Shown: piece by piece, positions 23,292 to 25,116 of the stretch
Numbering within the stretch: position 1 is the stretch's first letter
How the letters are laid out: each line of letters opens with the position of its first letter
DNA from: Verrucomicrobiota bacterium
GTDB taxonomy: Bacteria > Verrucomicrobiota > Verrucomicrobiia > Opitutales > Intestinicryptomonadaceae
Assembly: GCA_023450935.1 (NCBI GenBank)
Contig: JAEXGH010000014.1
Span: forward strand, 1 to 25,116
Direction of reading: 5' to 3'
Length of the DNA: 25,116 bases
Made by a program: the position numbers and the translations under genes
The notes under the pieces: model-generated
Told to the model about the DNA's origin: nothing
Databases searched by the model: none
Seen by the model: only the letters and a program-made list of their open reading frames with translations

Positions 23292-23945
23292 ATGAAACTT
23301 AACGATTTTTCGGAATTTCTATTATGCGACGCCTCGGGCGAAAAACTCAAGCTCGCCCTGTGCGACGCCCGCGGAAAGGTTTTGCGCAGCGCGGATTCCG
23401 CCGAGCGCGCGATGGAGGCGTTTTTCGGCTCGCTCGCGAAAGTCTGCCCCGATGCCGATGCGCTGGCTAAGGTAAAGGCGGTTGCGCTGTGCACGGGCAC
23501 GGGCTCGATTTTGGGAACGCGCACGGCGTCGGTCGGACTTTCGACAATCGCCAAATTCACGCATGCGGAAATTTTCGAATGGAACTGCATGGAGGTTGCC
23601 GCGCACGCGCTTGCAGACTCGGGAGCAAGCGGTTTTTCGCTGTTTACGCCGTCGCGAAAAGGCTACGCAAACATTCTGGTTTTCGACTCGGGAGTTTCGC
23701 TGCTGCGGGAAATTACGCTTGAAGAAATAGACGCAGTTGCGCGGGGGCGGAAAATCCTGCTTAAACAGCGCGAAAAAATCGACCCCGCATTTTCGGACTT
23801 CGAAATTTTCGAGCTCGACAACGCAACCGCCGCCGCAACGCTTTCAAAACACGCGCCGCTCGCCCGCCGCTGCACTTCGACGCCCGACGCAAAATCGCTC
23901 ACGGAAAGAGAGTATGTAAAATGGAAGGCTCAAGCACACATTTAA
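23292..23945 (+). CDS. tsaB: TsaB-like protein (tRNA t6A synthesis), divergent
   Basis: The 217-residue protein fits the ASKHA-type TsaB family. VKAVALCTGTGSILGTRTAS at 61-80 corresponds to the usual GPGSFTGLR glycine-rich segment, but only the G-G-S..G.R frame is kept. The C-terminus (PDAKSLTEREYVKWKA) matches the normal TsaB ending. TsaB partners TsaD in attaching threonylcarbamoyl to A37 of ANN-decoding tRNAs. Length is normal for TsaB (about 220-230). Position between rpoN and alr-like, one base after rpoN and overlapping the next gene by 25 bases, indicates an operon. The family call rests on the motif and length only. Confidence 0.7.
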   Translation: MKLNDFSEFLLCDASGEKLKLALCDARGKVLRSADSAERAMEAFFGSLAKVCPDADALAKVKAVALCTGTGSILGTRTASVGLSTIAKFTHAEIFEWNCMEVAAHALADSGASGFSLFTPSRKGYANILVFDSGVSLLREITLEEIDAVARGRKILLKQREKIDPAFSDFEIFELDNATAAATLSKHAPLARRCTSTPDAKSLTEREYVKWKAQAHI

Positions 23946-25048
23946 GATGTTCTGTCAGAATCGACCTTTGCGCGCTGGAGCGCAATTTGGGCAAACTCAG
24001 GTTTTTTATGCCGAAATCGCGCGGCTACATCGCGCTTGTTTCAGCTGACGCTTTCGGCTACGGAGTCGAGGCGGCGGTAGTGCGCCTAATGCTCAGCGGA
24101 GCGGACGCGTTTGCTGTAACGAACATTTCAGAAGCCGTAAAGGTGCGCGAGGTGGGCTCGGGCTGGAAGGTGATTGTCATGAGCTCCTCACTGCCCGACG
24201 AAGAGCAGATTTACGTTGAAAACGACATCACGCCCGTTCTCTCGGGGCTTGAGGAAGTAGAGCGTTTCGAAAAGGCCGCGCAAAGCGCGGGCAGGAAAAT
24301 CAGCGTGCACTTGCGTCTGCCGGTTATGTCGAACTCCATTCCCTCGAACGCTCAGGCAAAGCGTATGCTTGAACGGATTTTAGACTCGAATTTTCTGAAG
24401 CTCGAGGCGTTTTGTCTGGGAGGAACGGGCACGGGAGCGCCGGCAGAAGGCGCAACTGCGGACGCGGATTTCATCGATTTCGCGGCAAAAAAACTCGGCA
24501 ACAACAGCGGCGTTTACATTCACCACAGCGATATCTGCGACATTGTAGCCCTCCCCGAATGTTTCCCAAAAACACTGCGCGCGGGGCTTGTCCTTTTCGG
24601 CATGAAACCCTCGGAAAAATCGATCCTCAAAGGATTCGAGCCGGAGCATGTTCTCACGTTCAGAACTTCCGTCAGCCAGATAAAATATCTGCCCAAAGGC
24701 GCGACTGTCGGCTACTCCAAAACATACACGCTCGAACGCGACTCGCGCGTGGCTCTGCTTTCGGTAGGCTACGGCGACGGAGTCCCCCGCGAGGCGGGCA
24801 AAAAAATGTCGGTCATCATTCGTGGAAAGAAAGCCGACGTAATCGGCAGGGTTTCAATGGACCAAGCCGCCATCGACGTAACGGATTTCGACGAAATAGA
24901 AGTCGGCGACGAAGCGATTATTGTCGGCGAAAGCGACGGGCTTGAAATAACAATAGAGCAATACTGCGAACGCTTGGGTATCACCCCCGCGCAAGCACTC
25001 ACCTCAATCACAAAACGCGTAGCCCGCTTCTACAAAACCCTCTACTAG
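23921..25048 (+). CDS. Alanine racemase-like protein lacking the PLP lysine (pseudoenzyme candidate)
   Basis: The 375-residue protein aligns over its whole length with alanine racemase: 'ALVSADAFGYG' corresponds to the usual 'VVKADAYGHG'. The C-terminal domain keeps VGYGDGVPR (Tyr 284), GRVSMDQAAIDVT and SITKRVARFYKTLY. But the PLP-binding lysine is serine (S41, codon TCA at 24041). The neighbouring Tyr is Phe (F45), the 'DTGMGRLG' segment reads 'LPVMSNSIPS', the 'THF' segment is 'LGGTGTG', and the C-terminal 'PYE' is 'PAQ'. Without lysine no internal aldimine can form, so racemase activity is not expected. The frame is intact with normal codon structure, so it is probably kept for another role (binding, regulation). 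It overlaps tsaB by 25 bases. Confidence 0.85.
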   Translation: MEGSSTHLRCSVRIDLCALERNLGKLRFFMPKSRGYIALVSADAFGYGVEAAVVRLMLSGADAFAVTNISEAVKVREVGSGWKVIVMSSSLPDEEQIYVENDITPVLSGLEEVERFEKAAQSAGRKISVHLRLPVMSNSIPSNAQAKRMLERILDSNFLKLEAFCLGGTGTGAPAEGATADADFIDFAAKKLGNNSGVYIHHSDICDIVALPECFPKTLRAGLVLFGMKPSEKSILKGFEPEHVLTFRTSVSQIKYLPKGATVGYSKTYTLERDSRVALLSVGYGDGVPREAGKKMSVIIRGKKADVIGRVSMDQAAIDVTDFDEIEVGDEAIIVGESDGLEITIEQYCERLGITPAQALTSITKRVARFYKTLY

Positions 25049-25049
25049 C

Positions 25050-25088
25050 AAGGGGCGAAGCCCCTTGACCTCCGCCGCTCTGCGGCGG
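25050..25088. repeat. Two hairpins after the alr-like gene
   Basis: AAGGGGC-GAA-GCCCCTT (25050-25066) and CCGCCGC-TCT-GCGGCGG (25072-25088). The first is of the same type as AAGGGGC-TTT-GCCC near 1390 and 1530, so the motif recurs in this genome. No T tract follows, so they are not clear terminators. A perfect TATAAT (25093-25098) lies just beyond and may belong to a gene outside the window. Confidence 0.6.
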
Positions 25089-25116
25089 TCTGTATAATAC
25101 GGCAGTGTTAACCACA

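Overview
The window looks like a stretch of chromosome from a Gram-negative, probably host-associated bacterium of the PVC group (Verrucomicrobiota/Opitutia-like or Lentisphaerota). This placement is an inference from gene content: LpxI and Ara4N-type envelope genes imply lipid A and an outer membrane, a TolQ/ExbB gene is followed by two ExbD genes, and WbsX/GH99-like, GH5 and GH97-like carbohydrate proteins are present alongside a GGGtGRT protein. Most genes lack a clear Shine-Dalgarno (SD) sequence. No rRNA or marker gene in the window fixes the taxonomy.

Layout. 1-394 is the edge of a decayed IS3-family element. 936-1063 is tRNA-Ser(GGA) with its terminator. 1276-1545 is a 135-bp tandem duplication behind a two-gene operon (2558-3265 then 1541-2542, minus strand) encoding an IscU/NifU-like protein and a GGGtGRT protein. 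A small ribbon-helix-helix protein (3603-3803) follows. A plus-strand run then carries leuS, a FecR-domain protein, lpxI, sufE and a secreted GH97-N-domain protein, then a TolQ/ExbB-ExbD-ExbD motor cluster. Next come a left-handed beta-helix protein, an ArnC-like glycosyltransferase without membrane helices, and an ArnA-type formyltransferase. At 13999-14237 a short hydrophobic peptide gene has the features of a type I toxin-antitoxin locus and reads through the antisense strand of tRNA-Pro(TGG). nadD and rsfS (with a histone H1-like tail) run on the minus strand, divergent from a ROK kinase.

16774-20308 holds two convergent carbohydrate-active genes, a WbsX/GH99-like plus esterase fusion and a GH5-like lipoprotein. 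The same 12-bp palindrome (TTAGTATACTAA) sits in both upstream regions, suggesting one regulator controls both. A U32 family protein (probably RNA hydroxylation) and an rpoN-tsaB-alr-like operon close the window. The alr-like protein has lost the PLP lysine and most other active-site motifs.

The most notable items are the type I toxin-antitoxin candidate overlapping tRNA-Pro, the alanine-racemase pseudoenzyme, the shared palindrome of the two hydrolase genes, the membrane-helix-less ArnC beside a stand-alone ArnA formyltransferase, and the H1-like tail on RsfS.
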